DNA from: Mesostigma viride
Taxonomy: Eukaryota > Streptophyta > Mesostigmatophyceae > Mesostigmatales > Mesostigmataceae
DNA length: 64,000 nucleotides
Reading direction: 5' to 3'
NCBI GenBank assembly: GCA_009746045.1
Contig: RPFO01001643.1
Coordinates: forward strand, 62,001 to 126,000
The translations under genes were made by a program, and so were the position numbers. Below are positions 49,610 to 62,446 of this stretch, one piece after another. The notes beneath the pieces were generated by a model, which saw only the letters and a program-made list of their open reading frames with translations, was not told the DNA's origin and searched no databases. Positions within the stretch are counted from its first letter, which is position 1; the number at the start of each line of letters is the position of its first letter.

Positions 49610-51346
49610 CCCCTACTAGTAACTACGATTTATGACGCCCGAAAACTTTGGCCGCGGCCGTAGGCCGAAGGTGGGGCCGTCCCCCGCGCCCCCTAGCGCG
49701 GGAGCGGACGACGTCCAGGACCGTTGCGAGATGGCCAATCGCGTAGTACAAAGAAAATCCCCAAACCTTGGAGATCGAGTCTCAGGAAGTCTGAACGGGT
49801 GCTGAAACGCTGAACATGTTCAGACTTTTGCGGGCAGGTGGGGCGTCTCGCCAATCCGCGCGGCCTCAGGAATTACGGCGCGTTGACTCTTTTAAACGTC
49901 AAACAAGCTACTGGCGAATGGATCTCTCCTCAAACTTTTCAGTGTTTCCCGTTGCACCACTTTGGACAAGGGGACCAACCGGTGCACGCCGTTTCGAATT
50001 ACGCGCTCGAGGTTAGGGCCACAACGTGAATGGAATGCGATTTTCTGAACGGATGGATCAAATTTGCAGGACGGGTGGAAGGTTCAGAGCCGAACTGGCG
50101 TTCAGTCAGGGTGGGGTGAAATAGTTCAGGCCGAAATTTGGCACATTTTCAATGGAAATACGAACGTAACGAAATTTCCAAGTATCTTCCACCGAAATAT
50201 CTCTAAAGTATATCGCATGGTATAATCGCATGGAAAAAAGTCTTGCTGGGCAGTGGGAACTGGGAATTATTGGCAAAGCGTGCGGCATGCTCGGGGCGAA
50301 AAACAAAGTGACGTGCTGCGCGAGCAATTTTCCTTGTGCTGGCTGGCGATGGCAGGCAACGTAGGCTAGAAAATTGGGATGGGGAATGCGCAGCCATGGT
50401 TTTATACGTCAAAATTTTATGTTTGAAGAGCAAGTGCGAAATTTTATGAGCTGGAGGTGCGTCAACGGAGTGATACCTGCGTGGGAGAGGTCCGTGTCGC
50501 TATGGCGACCTGGAAATGGAATGTCGTTGTAGATTTAGGTATTGTAGTATCATGCTTAACTGCTTTACGTATTGGGTGCCTAGTGAAATCAGTTTGCTGT
50601 TCGTGGAAGGCTTGGGGTGTGGCCAACGAGCTTCTGCTGTCGCCACATCATATTGGAAAGAACGCTGGATTTTTTGCCACGGGACGTAACCGGCGATGCC
50701 GATGGTGAGGCGTTTGTTTCGATGACCGGGGTAGTACCTGCTCTCTTTCTGATGCATTTTCATGGTTGCGTTCTTTCCATTTCGCCGAATCCACCTAGTC
50801 GCAGCAAAGACATAGCGTAGCAAGGGTCTGCGTTTTATTTTCTTAGCCGTGCAGGACGCCATCTTCATGGTCCTTCGCATGTCCTGTGTGAACGTCCGTT
50901 GCCCAAGGATCTGTGATGCTTTTTTCTGGAATATACTGGGCGGTGAAAGCCCCTCTGGATGCTTGCCTGGTCACGGGTTTGGGGCGTCATTTACTGCTGT
51001 ACTGGCTGACATTCATGGTGCTTTCTGCGTAAGCTGACTTGCTTCGCACGTGGATTTTGACTGGACTGAAGAGCGCGTCTGGTAGCATGTTTACGTGGTG
51101 TATAAGGTGATCAATCAACCATTTGTTTATAGAAGGTGTGACAATAGAAGGTGTGTTATATATTTCTTCATCAAGCATGTCAAAAGTAATCTCCACTCGC
51201 TTACAACCTGAATTTTGCTTTGCTGGGTCTGCTGTGTTTGTGTCTCACTGTGCAGGCTATCCCCTTGGTTGATCAACCAGGTGATTTTTGGTGGCAGCGG
51301 GGCCATATACTCTTCTTGGCGTTTTTCATCCATGGCATGTCAACCA

Positions 51347-52667
51347 ACGCATGCATGCCAGCCCCTCCCACACCCACGCACACATGTTAGCTATACCCCA
51401 CAAACCCACGCATGGATTCCAGCCACCCCCCACATGCCCGCATGCATGCCAGCCACCCCACCAATCCACGCACGCATGCCAGCCACCCCCACACCCACGC
51501 ACGCATGCCAGCCACCCCACAACCCACTTATGCATTCCAGCAACCCCCACAGCCACTTACGCATGCCAGCCACCCCCCACCCCCACGCACGCATGGCAGC
51601 CACCCCACGAACCCACGCACGCGTGCCAGCCCCCCCTTAAAACCACGCATGCATGGCAGCTCCCCACCACACCCACGCATGCATGCCACTCCCCCCGCCA
51701 ACCACCCACGCATGCCAGCCCCCCGACACACGCATGGCAGCCCCCCCCACACCCACGCACGCATGCCAGCCCTACCCCACATGCAGGCATGCATGCCAGC
51801 CACCCCCCACACCCACGCATGCATGCCAGCCCCTCCCACACCCACGCCCGCATGCCAGCTACCCCACAAACCCACGCATGCATGCCAGCGACCCCCCACA
51901 TGCACGCATGCATGCAAGCCACCCCACCAACCCACGCACGCATGCCAGCCCATCACAAACCCACTTATGCATGCCAGCCACCCCCACACCCACGTACGCA
52001 TGCCGGCCACCCCACACACCCACGCACGCATGGCAGCCACCCCACGAACCCACACACGCGTGCCAGCCCCCCCTAACCCCACGCATGCATGGCAGCCCCC
52101 CACCACACCCACGCATGCATGCCACTCCCCCCCACACCCACGCACGCATGCGAGCCCCCCCACACACCCACGCACGCATGCGAGCCCCCCCACACACCCA
52201 CGCACGCATGCCAGCCCCACCCCACATGCAGGCATGCATGCCAGCCATCCCCCACACCCACGCATGCATGCCAGCCCCTCCCACACCCACGCCTGCATGC
52301 CAGCTACCCCACAAACCCACGCATGCATGCCAGCGACCCCCCACATGCACGCATGCATGCCAGCCACCCCACCAACCCACGCACACATGCCAGCCCATCA
52401 CAAACCCACTTATGCATGCCAGCCACCCCCCACACCCACGTACACATGCCAGCCACCCCACACACCCACGCACGCATGGCAGCCACCCCACGAACCCACA
52501 CACGCGTGCCAGCCACCCCCTAACCCCACGCATGCATGGCAGCCCCCCACCACACCCACGCATGCATGCCACTCCCCCCCACACCCACGCACGCATGCGA
52601 GCCCCCCCCACACCCACGCACGCATGCGAGGCCCCCCCACACCCACACAAGCATGCCAGCCCCCCCC
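51347..52667. repeat. 30-bp satellite block of unit 10
   Basis: About 44 monomers. Private single-base variants are CACACATGCC (52381), CGTACACATGCC (52439) and CACACAAGC (52647), each G to A or equivalent, so point changes accumulate independently in this copy. Confidence 0.95.
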
Positions 52668-53383
52668 ATGAAGTCATAGTGGGCACCACGGAGTCATGCT
52701 ATGATTTAATTTTTTCAATTTAATAATGGGAATGACGGATGGTGCATGTGTGAACAAAGGAATGAAAGGATTGCCACTCAATGAATATTAATTAATGATG
52801 AAAATGGGAGTTTGCATGGGAGTGTTTGGTCCTTATGGCTGGCTTGCAAAAAGCAGTACCCAAATTTCGAAGTATTTGACAGCGAAATATCTGTAAAGTA
52901 TATCGCATGGTATAATTAATTAATGAATGGTACGCTGAAATTCATTGTGCGGGCTCTCTCTGCATGTGATAAACAATTTTAGCTTTGAGGGCATGCAACA
53001 AGACATGCTAGCATTAAAATGAAATTAAATTATAACATGACTAGTTGGGAGATCATGTACGACATGTAGCATAATTACGTACATGGCCACAATTGTGCCA
53101 ATCAGGGCCCTCCTCTAGGTAGACTGTGCTAGGCAATTACAATTAGACAAATAAGGTCATTCAAAAAGGTTTAAGTCTTCACCTACCTCCATCCATCCAG
53201 CAAGGGAATATGTTAGCCAGTGCTACATGATGATCTCCCAACGGAGTCATGTTATGATGCGAAATAGTTCAGGATAAAATTTGTCAGAATTTCACTGGCG
53301 ATACGAACGTAACGAAATTTCCAAGTATGCGACGCCGAAATATCATTGTTGTATCGAATGGTATGCTGAAATTCATTGTGGTT

Positions 53384-53429
53384 GTTTGGAATAAACGTAC
53401 ACCTATTTACCTGGAAATTCATTGTGGTT
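53384..53429 (+). repeat. 46-bp insert with 16-bp flanking duplication
   Basis: GAAATTCATTGTGGTT occurs at 53368-53383 and again at 53414-53429, with 30 unique bases (TGTTTGGAATAAACG..) between. Other A modules have the word once at this place. It could be a small insertion with a long target duplication or a slippage event. Confidence 0.6.
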
Positions 53430-54360
53430 CTGTCCGAGCTGACAAATTTGTCAGAAATTTCATTTTCGATACGAACGTGACGAAATTTCCAAGTATCTCA
53501 CGCTCGGAGAGCTTCCACGGTGTTCACGGGGAAGGGTCCGTTGCGCGTGGCGCACGGCGGCGGTTCGTCCCGGTCGGAATCGTCCGCTCGCGCGTCCTCC
53601 GGGGAAGGGTCTTGGCGCGTCGCGCGGGCCGGTGCGGTTGGCGCCCAGAAGGTCGACTATCGGCCTCTGGGCCGCTAGCGGCGAGTCACGTCCTCTCAAG
53701 TCGGGGAGGGGGGGCGATAGCCCCCCTCCCCCACTTTTTTCTTGTCCCCTACTAGTAACTACGATTTATGAAGCCCGAAAACTTTGGCCGAGGCCGTAGG
53801 CCGAAGGTGGGGCCGTCCCCCGCGCCCCCTAGCGCGGGAGCGGACGACGTCCAGGACCGTAGCGAGATGGCCAATCGCCGTAGTACAAAGAAAATCCCCA
53901 AACCTTGGAGATCGAGTCTCAGGAAGTCTGAACGGGTGCTGAAACGCTGAACATGTTCAGACTTTTGCGGGCAGGTGGGGCGTCTCGCCAATCCGCGCGG
54001 CCTCAGGAATTACGGCGCGTTGACTCTTTTAAACGTCAAACAAATTCTTGGCGAATGGATCTCTCCTCAAACTTTTCCCAGTTTCCCGTTGCACCACTTT
54101 GGACAAGGGGACCAACCGGTGCACGCCGTTTCGAATAACGCGCTCGAGGTTAGGGCCACAACGTGAATGGAATGCGATTTTCTGAACGGATGGATCAAAT
54201 TTGCAGGACGGGTGGAAGGTTCAGAGCCGAACTGGCGTTCAGTCAGGGTGGGGTGAAATAGTTCAGGCCGAAATTTGGCACATTTTCAATGGAAATACGA
54301 ACGTAACGAAATTTCCAAGTATCTTCCACCGAAATATCTCTAAAGTATATCGCATGGTAT

Positions 54361-54605
54361 CAAGTAACGTGCGTGTTTGCAACTTGCCCGTTGAAACTCT
54401 ACGGCGGAGCCAATTTTCGGAAGAACCTCACCCTTATGCTTGCAAATTCGGGACAAATTCGGTGGATGTATGTATGGATGGATGTATGTATGGATGGATT
54501 GACGGATTTTCATCCCCTATTCCTATGTTTTCTCACGTGTACGGCCTTATAAGCTTCGCCAATTCTGGCGAACCTGACGGTTCTTCCGAAAATTGGCTCC
54601 GCCTG
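54361..54605. mobile_element. Insert with perfect 25-bp inverted repeats
   Basis: Absent from all other units: the flanks join as GGTAT and AATCGCATGG elsewhere. The arms 54403-54427 and 54579-54603 are perfect reverse complements over 25 bp (starting GGCGGAGCCAATTTTC). Between them lies a GGATGTATGTAT microsatellite (about 54463-54499). About 42 bp (CAAGTAACGTGCG..) lie outside the left arm, so the true ends may not be the arms. A possible 2-bp AT duplication is visible; longer target duplications are not. No coding region. Confidence 0.65.
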
Positions 54606-55730
54606 ATAATCGCATGGAAAAAAGTCTTGCTGGGCAGTGGGAACTGGGAATTATTGGCAAAGCGTGCGGCATGCTCGGGGCGAAAAACAAAGTGACGTGC
54701 TGCGCGAGCAATTTTCCTTGTGCTGGCTGGCGATGGCAGGCAACGTAGGCTAGAAAATTGGGATGGGGAATGCGCAGCCATGGTTTTATACGTCAAAATT
54801 TTATGTTTGAAGAGCAAGTGCGAAGTTTTATGAGATGGAGGTGCGTCAACGGAGTGATACCTGCGTGGGAGAGGTCCGTGTCGCTATGGCGACCTGGAAA
54901 TGGAATGTCGTTGTAGATTTAGGTATTGTAGTATCATGCTTAACTGCTTTACGTATTGGGTGCCTAGTGAAATCAGTTTGCTGTTCGTGGAAGGCTTGGG
55001 GTGTGGCCAACGAGCTTCTGCTGTCGCCACATCATATTGGAAAGAACGCTGGATTTTTTGCCACGGGACGTAAGCGGCGGTGCCGATGGTGAGGCGTTTG
55101 TTTCGATGAGCGGGGTAGTACCTGCTCTCTTTCTGATGCATTTTCATGGTTGCGTTCTTTCCATTTCGCCGAATCCACCTAGTCGCAGCAAAGACATAGC
55201 GTAGCAAGGGTCTGCGTTTTATTTTCTTAGCCGTGCAGGACGCCATCTTCATGGTCCTTCGCATGTCCTGTGCGAACGTCCGTTGCCCAAGGATCTGTGA
55301 TGCTTTTTTCTGGAATATACTGGGCGGTGAAAGCCCCTCTGGATGCTTGCCTGGTCACGGGTTTGGGGCGTCATTTACTGCTGTACTGGCTGACATTCAT
55401 GGTGCTTTCTGCGTAAGCTGACTTGCTTCGCACGTGGATTTTGACTGGACTGAAGAGCGCGTCTGGTAGCATGTTTACGTGGTGTATAAGGTGATCAATC
55501 AACCATTTGTTTATAGAAGGTGTGACAATAGAAGGTGTGTTATATATTTCTTCATCAAGCATGTCAAAAGTAATCTCCACTCGCTTACAACCTGAATTTT
55601 GCTTTGCTGGGTCTGCTGTGTTTGTGTCTCACTGTGCAGGCTATCCCCTTGGTTGATCAACCAGGTGATTTTTGGTGGCAGCGGGGCCATATACTCTTCT
55701 TGGCGTTTTTCATCCATGGCATGTCAACCA

Positions 55731-56990
55731 ACGCATGCATGGCAGCCCCTCCCACACCCACGCACACATGTTAGCTATACCCCACAAACCCACGCATGGA
55801 TTCCAGCCACCCCCCACATGCCCGCATGCATGCCAGCCACCCCACCAATCCACGCACGCATGCCAGCCACCCCCACACCCACGCACGCATGCCAGCCACC
55901 CCACAACCCACTTATGCATTCCAGCAACCCCCACAGCCACTTACGCATGCCAGCCACCCCCCACCCCCACGCACGCATGGCAGCCACCCCACGAACCCAC
56001 GCACGCGTGCCAGCCCCCCCTTAAAACCACGCATGCATGGCAGCTCCCCACCACACCCACGCATGCATGCCACTCCCCCCGCCAACCACCCACGCATGCC
56101 AGCCCCCCGACACACGCATGGCAGCCCCCCCCACACCCACGCACGCATGCCAGCCCTACCCCACATGCAGGCATGCATGCCAGCCACCCCCCACACCCAC
56201 GCATGCATGCCAGCCCCTCCCACACCCACGCCCGCATGCCAGCTACCCCACCAACCCACGCACGCATGCCAGCCCATCACAAACCCACTTATGCATGCCA
56301 GCCACCCCCACACCCACGTACGCATGCCAGCCACCCCACACACCCACGCACGCATGGCAGCCACCCCACCAACCCACACACGCGTGCCAGCCCCCCCTAA
56401 CCCCACGCATGCATGGCAGCCCCCCACCACACCCACGCATGCATGCCACTCCCCCCCACACCCACGCACGCATGCGAGCCCCCCCACACACCCACGCACG
56501 CATGCGAGCCCCCCCCACACCCACGCACGCATGCCAGCCCCACCCCACATGCAGGCATGCATGCCAGCCACCCCCCACACCCACGCATGCATGCCAGCCC
56601 CTCCCACACCCACGCCTGCATGCCAGCTACCCCACAAACCCACGCATGCATGCCAGCGACCCCCCACATGCACGCATGCATGCCAGCCACCCCACCAACC
56701 CACGCACGCATGCCAGCCCATCACAAACCCACTTATGCATGCCAGCCACCCCCCACACCCACGTACGCATGCCAGCCACCCCACACACCCACGCACGCAT
56801 GGCAGCCACCCCACGAACCCACACACGCGTGCCAGCCCCCCCTAACCCCACTTATGCATGCCAGCCACCCACCACACCCACGCATGCATGCCACTCCCCC
56901 CCACACCCACGCACGCATGCGAGCCCCCCCCACACCCACGCACGCATGCGAGGCCCCCCCACACCCACGCAAGCATGCCAGCCCCCCCCC
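55731..56990. repeat. 30-bp satellite block of unit 11
   Basis: The smallest normal block (1260 bp, about 42 monomers). Near 56245 the GCTACCCCACCAACCC junction removes two monomers present in other units. The first monomer reads GCATGGCAGCC instead of GCATGCCAGCC. Confidence 0.95.
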
Positions 56991-58020
56991 ATGAAGTCAT
57001 AGTGGGCACCACGGAGTCATGCTATGATTTAATTTTTTCAATTTAATAATGGGAATGACGGATGGTGCATGTGTGAACAAAGGAATGAAAGGATTGCCAC
57101 TCAATGAATATTAATTAATGATGAAAATGGGAGTTTGCATGGGAGTGTTTGGTCCTTATGGCTGGCTTGCAAAAAGCAGTACCCAAATTTCGAAGTATTT
57201 GACAGCGAAATATCTGTAAAGTATATCGCATGGTATAATTAATTAATGAATGGTACGCTGAAATTCATTGTGCGGGCTCTCTCTGCATGTGATAAACAAT
57301 TTTAGCTTTGAGGGCATGCAACAAGACATGCTAGCATTAAAATGAAATTAAATTATAACATGACTAGTTGGGAGATCATGTACGACATGTAGCATAATTA
57401 CGTACATGGCCACAATTGTGCCAATCAGGGCCCTCTAGGTAGACTGTGCTAGGCAATTACAATTAGACAAATAAGGTCATTCAAAAAGGTTTAATTCTTC
57501 ACCTACCTCCATCCATCCAGCAAGGGAATATGTTAGCCAGTGCTACATGATGATCTCCCAACGGAGTCATGTTATGATGCGAAATAGTTCAGGATAAAAT
57601 TTGTCAGAATTTCACTGGCGATACGAACGTAACGAAATTTCCAAGTATCCGACGCCGAAATATCATTGTTGTATCGAATGGTATGCTGAAATTCATTGTG
57701 GTTCTGTCCGAGCTGACAAATTTGTCAGAAATTTCATTTTCGATACGAACGTGACGAAATTTCCAAGTATCTCACGCTCGGAGAGCTTCCACGGTGTTCA
57801 CGGGGAAGGGTCCGTTGCGCGTGGCGCACGGAGGCGGTTCGTCCCGGTCGGAATCGTCCGCTCGCGCGTCCTCCGTGGAAGGGTCTTGGCGCGTCGCGCG
57901 GGCCGGTGCGGTTGGCGCCCAGAAGGTCGACTATCGGCCTCTGGGCCGCTAGCGGCGAGTCACGTCCTCTCAAGTCGGGGAGGGGGGGCGATAGCCCCCC
58001 CTCCCCCACTTTTTTCTTGT

Positions 58021-58758
58021 TGCCCTTATATACTACTTTTAGGTCGGCCCAATTGTTCCGCAAACTCTTCCGGCAAACGTTGTCCGTACACGAGTAGCGC
58101 AAAAATCCGAACGCACAATTTGTTTCCACAAAATCTTTCAGCAGATCGCGTCCGTAGGCTTTCTAGCGGCCTGTCACCGCGTAGCGTCCGGCACCCAAAC
58201 TCTTCTAAGACGGGAACTCAAACAAATACCCCGTGACGACAGTAGTAGTCAGTAAAACAGACTAAAACGGCCGTTACCTGCGCGTAACGGTCCAGAACTC
58301 CGAGTTTCTAAGCTCCGTAGCTATCGACGACGATGCGTGCCAAGTTCAGCTTGAAATTGGCCTAGGCGTTTGGGCCGGACGAGGGAAATTGGCGAGGAAA
58401 ACGGCGAGGAGAGGACCGATTCAAGTGGTATTTGGCGGTTGCTGGCAAAAAGTGAGGAATCTGACGGACGGACCTGACGTGCTGACATACCAGGTTTAGT
58501 TGCGGTTCGGTTCAGCCACCGGCTTCCCAAAATAGGCCAGCAACCCGTCCGGCACCATGAGTTTGCATGGAATCGTGGCGTAATCCATGGAATCACAGGC
58601 TGTGGCCGGCCGTACAGGTTCGGCTGTCTTGCTAGTGGGCGGGCTGTGTAAGCGGGAGTGTACGGCTGTGCTGGTACTCGCCGTTGAGGCACAAAAAGCC
58701 GTTGAGGCACAGAATCTGCCAAGTAGCGGGGGTTCGGGGGCGGAGCCCCCGATCTTGT
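58021..58758 (+). mobile_element. E element copy 1 (738 bp)
   Basis: Begins TGCCCTTATATACTACTTTT immediately after the unit 11 border. It ends with hairpin GGGGGC-GGA-GCCCCC (58736-58750) plus GATCTTGT. A 133-codon open frame on the minus strand (58321-58722, translation starting MADSVPQRLFVPQ) is conserved in all full copies. I do not recognise it, and its conservation is explained by the near-identity of the DNA, so I do not call it a gene. Candidate non-autonomous element of the same structural class as D and the large units. Confidence 0.7.
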
Positions 58759-59496
58759 TGCCCTTATATACTACTTTTAGGTCGGCCCAATTGTTCCGCA
58801 AACTCTTCCGGCAAACGTTGTCCGTACACGAGTAGCGCAAAAATCCGAACGCACAATTTGTTTCCACAAAATCTTTCAGCAGATCGCGTCCGTAGGCTTT
58901 CTAGCGGCCTGTCACCGCGTAGCGTCCGGCACCCAAACTCTTCTAAGACGGGAACTCAAACAAATACCCCGTGACGACAGTAGTAGTCAGTAAAACAGAC
59001 TAAAACGGCCGTTACCTGCGCGTAACGGTCCAGAACTCCGAGTTTCTAAGCTCCGTAGCTATCGACGACGATGCGTGCCAAGTTCAGCTTGAAATTGGCC
59101 TAGGCGTTTGGGCCGGACGAGGGAAATTGGCGAGGAAAACGGCGAGGAGAGGACCGATTCAAGTGGTATTTGGCGGTTGCTGGCAAAAAGTGAGGAATCT
59201 GACGGACGGACCTGACGTGCTGACATACCAGGTTTAGTTGCGGTTCGGTTCAGCCACCGGCTTCCCAAAATAGGCCAGCAACCCGTCCGGCACCATGAGT
59301 TTGCATGGAATCGTGGCGTAATCCATGGAATCACAGGCTGTGGCCGGCCGTACAGGTTCGGCTGTCTTGCTAGTGGGCGGGCTGTGTAAGCGGGAGTGTA
59401 CGGCTGTGCTGGTACTCGCCGTTGAGGCACAAAAAGCCGTTGAGGCACAGAATCTGCCAAGTAGCGGGGGTTCGGGGGCGGAGCCCCCGATCTTGT
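58759..59496 (+). mobile_element. E element copy 2 (738 bp)
   Basis: No difference from copy 1 was found by eye, including both borders. It joins copy 1 directly, CTTGT to TGCCC. Confidence 0.7.
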
Positions 59497-60234
59497 TGCC
59501 CTTATATACTACTTTTAGGTCGGCCCAATTGTTCCGCAAACTCTTCCGGCAAACGTTGTCCGTACACGAGTAGCGCAAAAATCCGAACGCACAATTTGTT
59601 TCCACAAAATCTTTCAGCAGATCGCGTCCGTAGGCTTTCTAGCGGCCTGTCACCGCGTAGCGTCCGGCACCCAAACTCTTCTAAGACGGGAACTCAAACA
59701 AATACCCCGTGACGACAGTAGTAGTCAGTAAAACAGACTAAAACGGCCGTTACCTGCGCGTAACGGTCCAGAACTCCGAGTTTCTAAGCTCCGTAGCTAT
59801 CGACGACGATGCGTGCCAAGTTCAGCTTGAAATTGGCCTAGGCGTTTGGGCCGGACGAGGGAAATTGGCGAGGAAAACGGCGAGGAGAGGACCGATTCAA
59901 GTGGTATTTGGCGGTTGCTGGCAAAAAGTGAGGAATCTGACGGACGGACCTGACGTGCTGACATACCAGGTTTAGTTGCGGTTCGGTTCAGCCACCGGCT
60001 TCCCAAAATAGGCCAGCAACCCGTCCGGCACCATGAGTTTGCATGGAATCGTGGCGTAATCCATGGAATCACAGGCTGTGGCCGGCCGTACAGGTTCGGC
60101 TGTCTTGCTAGTGGGCGGGCTGTGTAAGCGGGAGTGTACGGCTGTGCTGGTACTCGCCGTTGAGGCACAAAAAGCCGTTGAGGCACAGAATCTGCCAAGT
60201 AGCGGGGGTTCGGGGGCGGAGCCCCCGATCTTGT
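59497..60234 (+). mobile_element. E element copy 3 (738 bp)
   Basis: Again no difference from copy 1 was found by eye. Its CTTGT end is followed by a copy with a different 5' end. Confidence 0.7.
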
Positions 60235-60970
60235 TGCCCTTTATACTACGATTATGGTCCGCCAATTGTTCCGCAAACTCTTCCGGCAAACGTTGTCCGT
60301 ACCTAGTAGCGCAAAAATCCGAACGCACAATTTGTTTCCACAAAATCTTTCAGCAGATCGCGTCCGTAGGCTTTCTAGCGGCCTGTCACCGCGTAGCGTC
60401 CGGCACCCAAACTCTTCTAAGACGGGAACTCAAACAAATACCCCGTGACGACAGTAGTAGTCAGTAAAACAGACTAAAACGGCCGTTACCTGCGCGTAAC
60501 GGTCCAGAACTCCGAGTTTCTAAGCTCCGTAGCTATCGACGACGATGCGTGCCAAGTTCAGCTTGAAATTGGCCTAGGCGTTTGGGCCGGACGAGGGAAA
60601 TTGGCGAGGAAAACGGCGAGGAGAGGACCGATTCAAGTGGTATTTGGCGGTTGCTGGCAAAAAGTGAGGAATCTGACGGACGGACCTGACGTGCTGACAT
60701 ACCAGGTTTAGTTGCGGTTCGGTTCAGCCACCGGCTTCCCAAAATAGGCCAGCAACCCGTCCGGCACCATGAGTTTGCATGGAATCGTGGCGTAATCCAT
60801 GGAATCACAGGCTGTGGCCGGCCGTACAGGTTCGGCTGTCTTGCTAGTGGGCGGGCTGTGTAAGCGGGAGTGTACGGCTGTGCTGGTACTCGCCGTTGAG
60901 GCACAAAAAGCCGTTGAGGCACAGAATCTGCCAAGTAGCGGGGGTTCGGGGGCGGAGCCCCCGATCTTGT
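60235..60970 (+). mobile_element. E element copy 4 (736 bp), variant 5' end
   Basis: The first 75 bp or so differ: it starts TGCCCTTTATACTACGATTA and has TACCTAGTAGCGC where copy 1 has TACACGAGTAGCGC. The remainder matches copy 1 by eye. The start is closer to the ACTACGATTTATG word of the large units, which supports a shared 5' motif. Confidence 0.7.
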
Positions 60971-61708
60971 TGCCCTTATATACTACTTTTAGGTCGGCCC
61001 AATTGTTCCGCAAACTCTTCCGGCAAACGTTGTCCGTACACGAGTAGCGCAAAAATCCGAACGCACAATTTGTTTCCACAAAATCTTTCAGCAGATCGCG
61101 TCCGTAGGCTTTCTAGCGGCCTGTCACCGCGTAGCGTCCGGCACCCAAACTCTTCTAAGACGGGAACTCAAACAAATACCCCGTGACGACAGTAGTAGTC
61201 AGTAAAACAGACTAAAACGGCCGTTACCTGCGCGTAACGGTCCAGAACTCCGAGTTTCTAAGCTCCGTAGCTATCGACGACGATGCGTGCCAAGTTCAGC
61301 TTGAAATTGGCCTAGGCGTTTGGGCCGGACGAGGGAAATTGGCGAGGAAAACGGCGAGGAGAGGACCGATTCAAGTGGTATTTGGCGGTTGCTGGCAAAA
61401 AGTGAGGAATCTGACGGACGGACCTGACGTGCTGACATACCAGGTTTAGTTGCGGTTCGGTTCAGCCACCGGCTTCCCAAAATAGGCCAGCAACCCGTCC
61501 GGCACCATGAGTTTGCATGGAATCGTGGCGTAATCCATGGAATCACAGGCTGTGGCCGGCCGTACAGGTTCGGCTGTCTTGCTAGTGGGCGGGCTGTGTA
61601 AGCGGGAGTGTACGGCTGTGCTGGTACTCGCCGTTGAGGCACAAAAAGCCGTTGAGGCACAGAATCTGCCAAGTAGCGGGGGTTCGGGGGCGGAGCCCCC
61701 GATCTTGT
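60971..61708 (+). mobile_element. E element copy 5 (738 bp)
   Basis: Returns to the copy 1 type over its full length, including the TATATACTACTTTTAGG start. The variant copy 4 is therefore flanked by standard copies. Confidence 0.7.
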
Positions 61709-62446
61709 TGCCCTTATATACTACTTTTAGGTCGGCCCAATTGTTCCGCAAACTCTTCCGGCAAACGTTGTCCGTACACGAGTAGCGCAAAAATCCGAAC
61801 GCACAATTTGTTTCCACAAAATCTTTCAGCAGATCGCGTCCGTAGGCTTTCTAGCGGCCTGTCACCGCGTAGCGTCCGGCACCCAAACTCTTCTAAGACG
61901 GGAACTCAAACAAATACCCCGTGACGACAGTAGTAGTCAGTAAAACAGACTAAAACGGCCGTTACCTGCGCGTAACGGTCCAGAACTCCGAGTTTCTAAG
62001 CTCCGTAGCTATCGACGACGATGCGTGCCAAGTTCAGCTTGAAATTGGCCTAGGCGTTTGGGCCGGACGAGGGAAATTGGCGAGGAAAACGGCGAGGAGA
62101 GGACCGATTCAAGTGGTATTTGGCGGTTGCTGGCAAAAAGTGAGGAATCTGACGGACGGACCTGACGTGCTGACATACCAGGTTTAGTTGCGGTTCGGTT
62201 CAGCCACCGGCTTCCCAAAATAGGCCAGCAACCCGTCCGGCACCATGAGTTTGCATGGAATCGTGGCGTAATCCATGGAATCACAGGCTGTGGCCGGCCG
62301 TACAGGTTCGGCTGTCTTGCTAGTGGGCGGGCTGTGTAAGCGGGAGTGTACGGCTGTGCTGGTACTCGCCGTTGAGGCACAAAAAGCCGTTGAGGCACAG
62401 AATCTGCCAAGTAGCGGGGGTTCGGGGGCGGAGCCCCCGATCTTGT
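61709..62446 (+). mobile_element. E element copy 6 (738 bp)
   Basis: Standard type, the last of the homogenised copies before the diverged seventh. Confidence 0.7.

Larger units (their letters stand above)
49610..53745 (+). mobile_element. Unit 10: large tandem element, 4136 bp
   Basis: H/R120/X 49610-51346, satellite 51347-52667, A long form with a 46-bp insert (52668-53500), G 53501-53745. Its segment 49785-50477 is the forward counterpart of the inverted piece at 3923-4615. X has the normal CTGCGTTTTATTTTC word, unlike units 7 and 9. Confidence 0.6.
53746..58020 (+). mobile_element. Unit 11: large tandem element with nested insert, 4275 bp
   Basis: H 53746-54260, R120 about 54260-54360, nested insert 54361-54605, X to 55730, satellite 55731-56990, A long form 56991-57770, G 57771-58020. 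Without the insert it would be about 4030 bp, in the range of units 7, 9 and 10. Its 3' border (CTTGT at 58016-58020) is followed by the E array rather than by another large unit. Confidence 0.6.

Noticed and set aside
58321-58722. Conserved 133-codon minus-strand frame in every E copy as a gene
   Set aside because: The E copies are nearly identical at DNA level, so conservation carries no information. No domain is recognisable, and other frames over the same bases are equally open. In the diverged copy 7 the start and end of the frame change.
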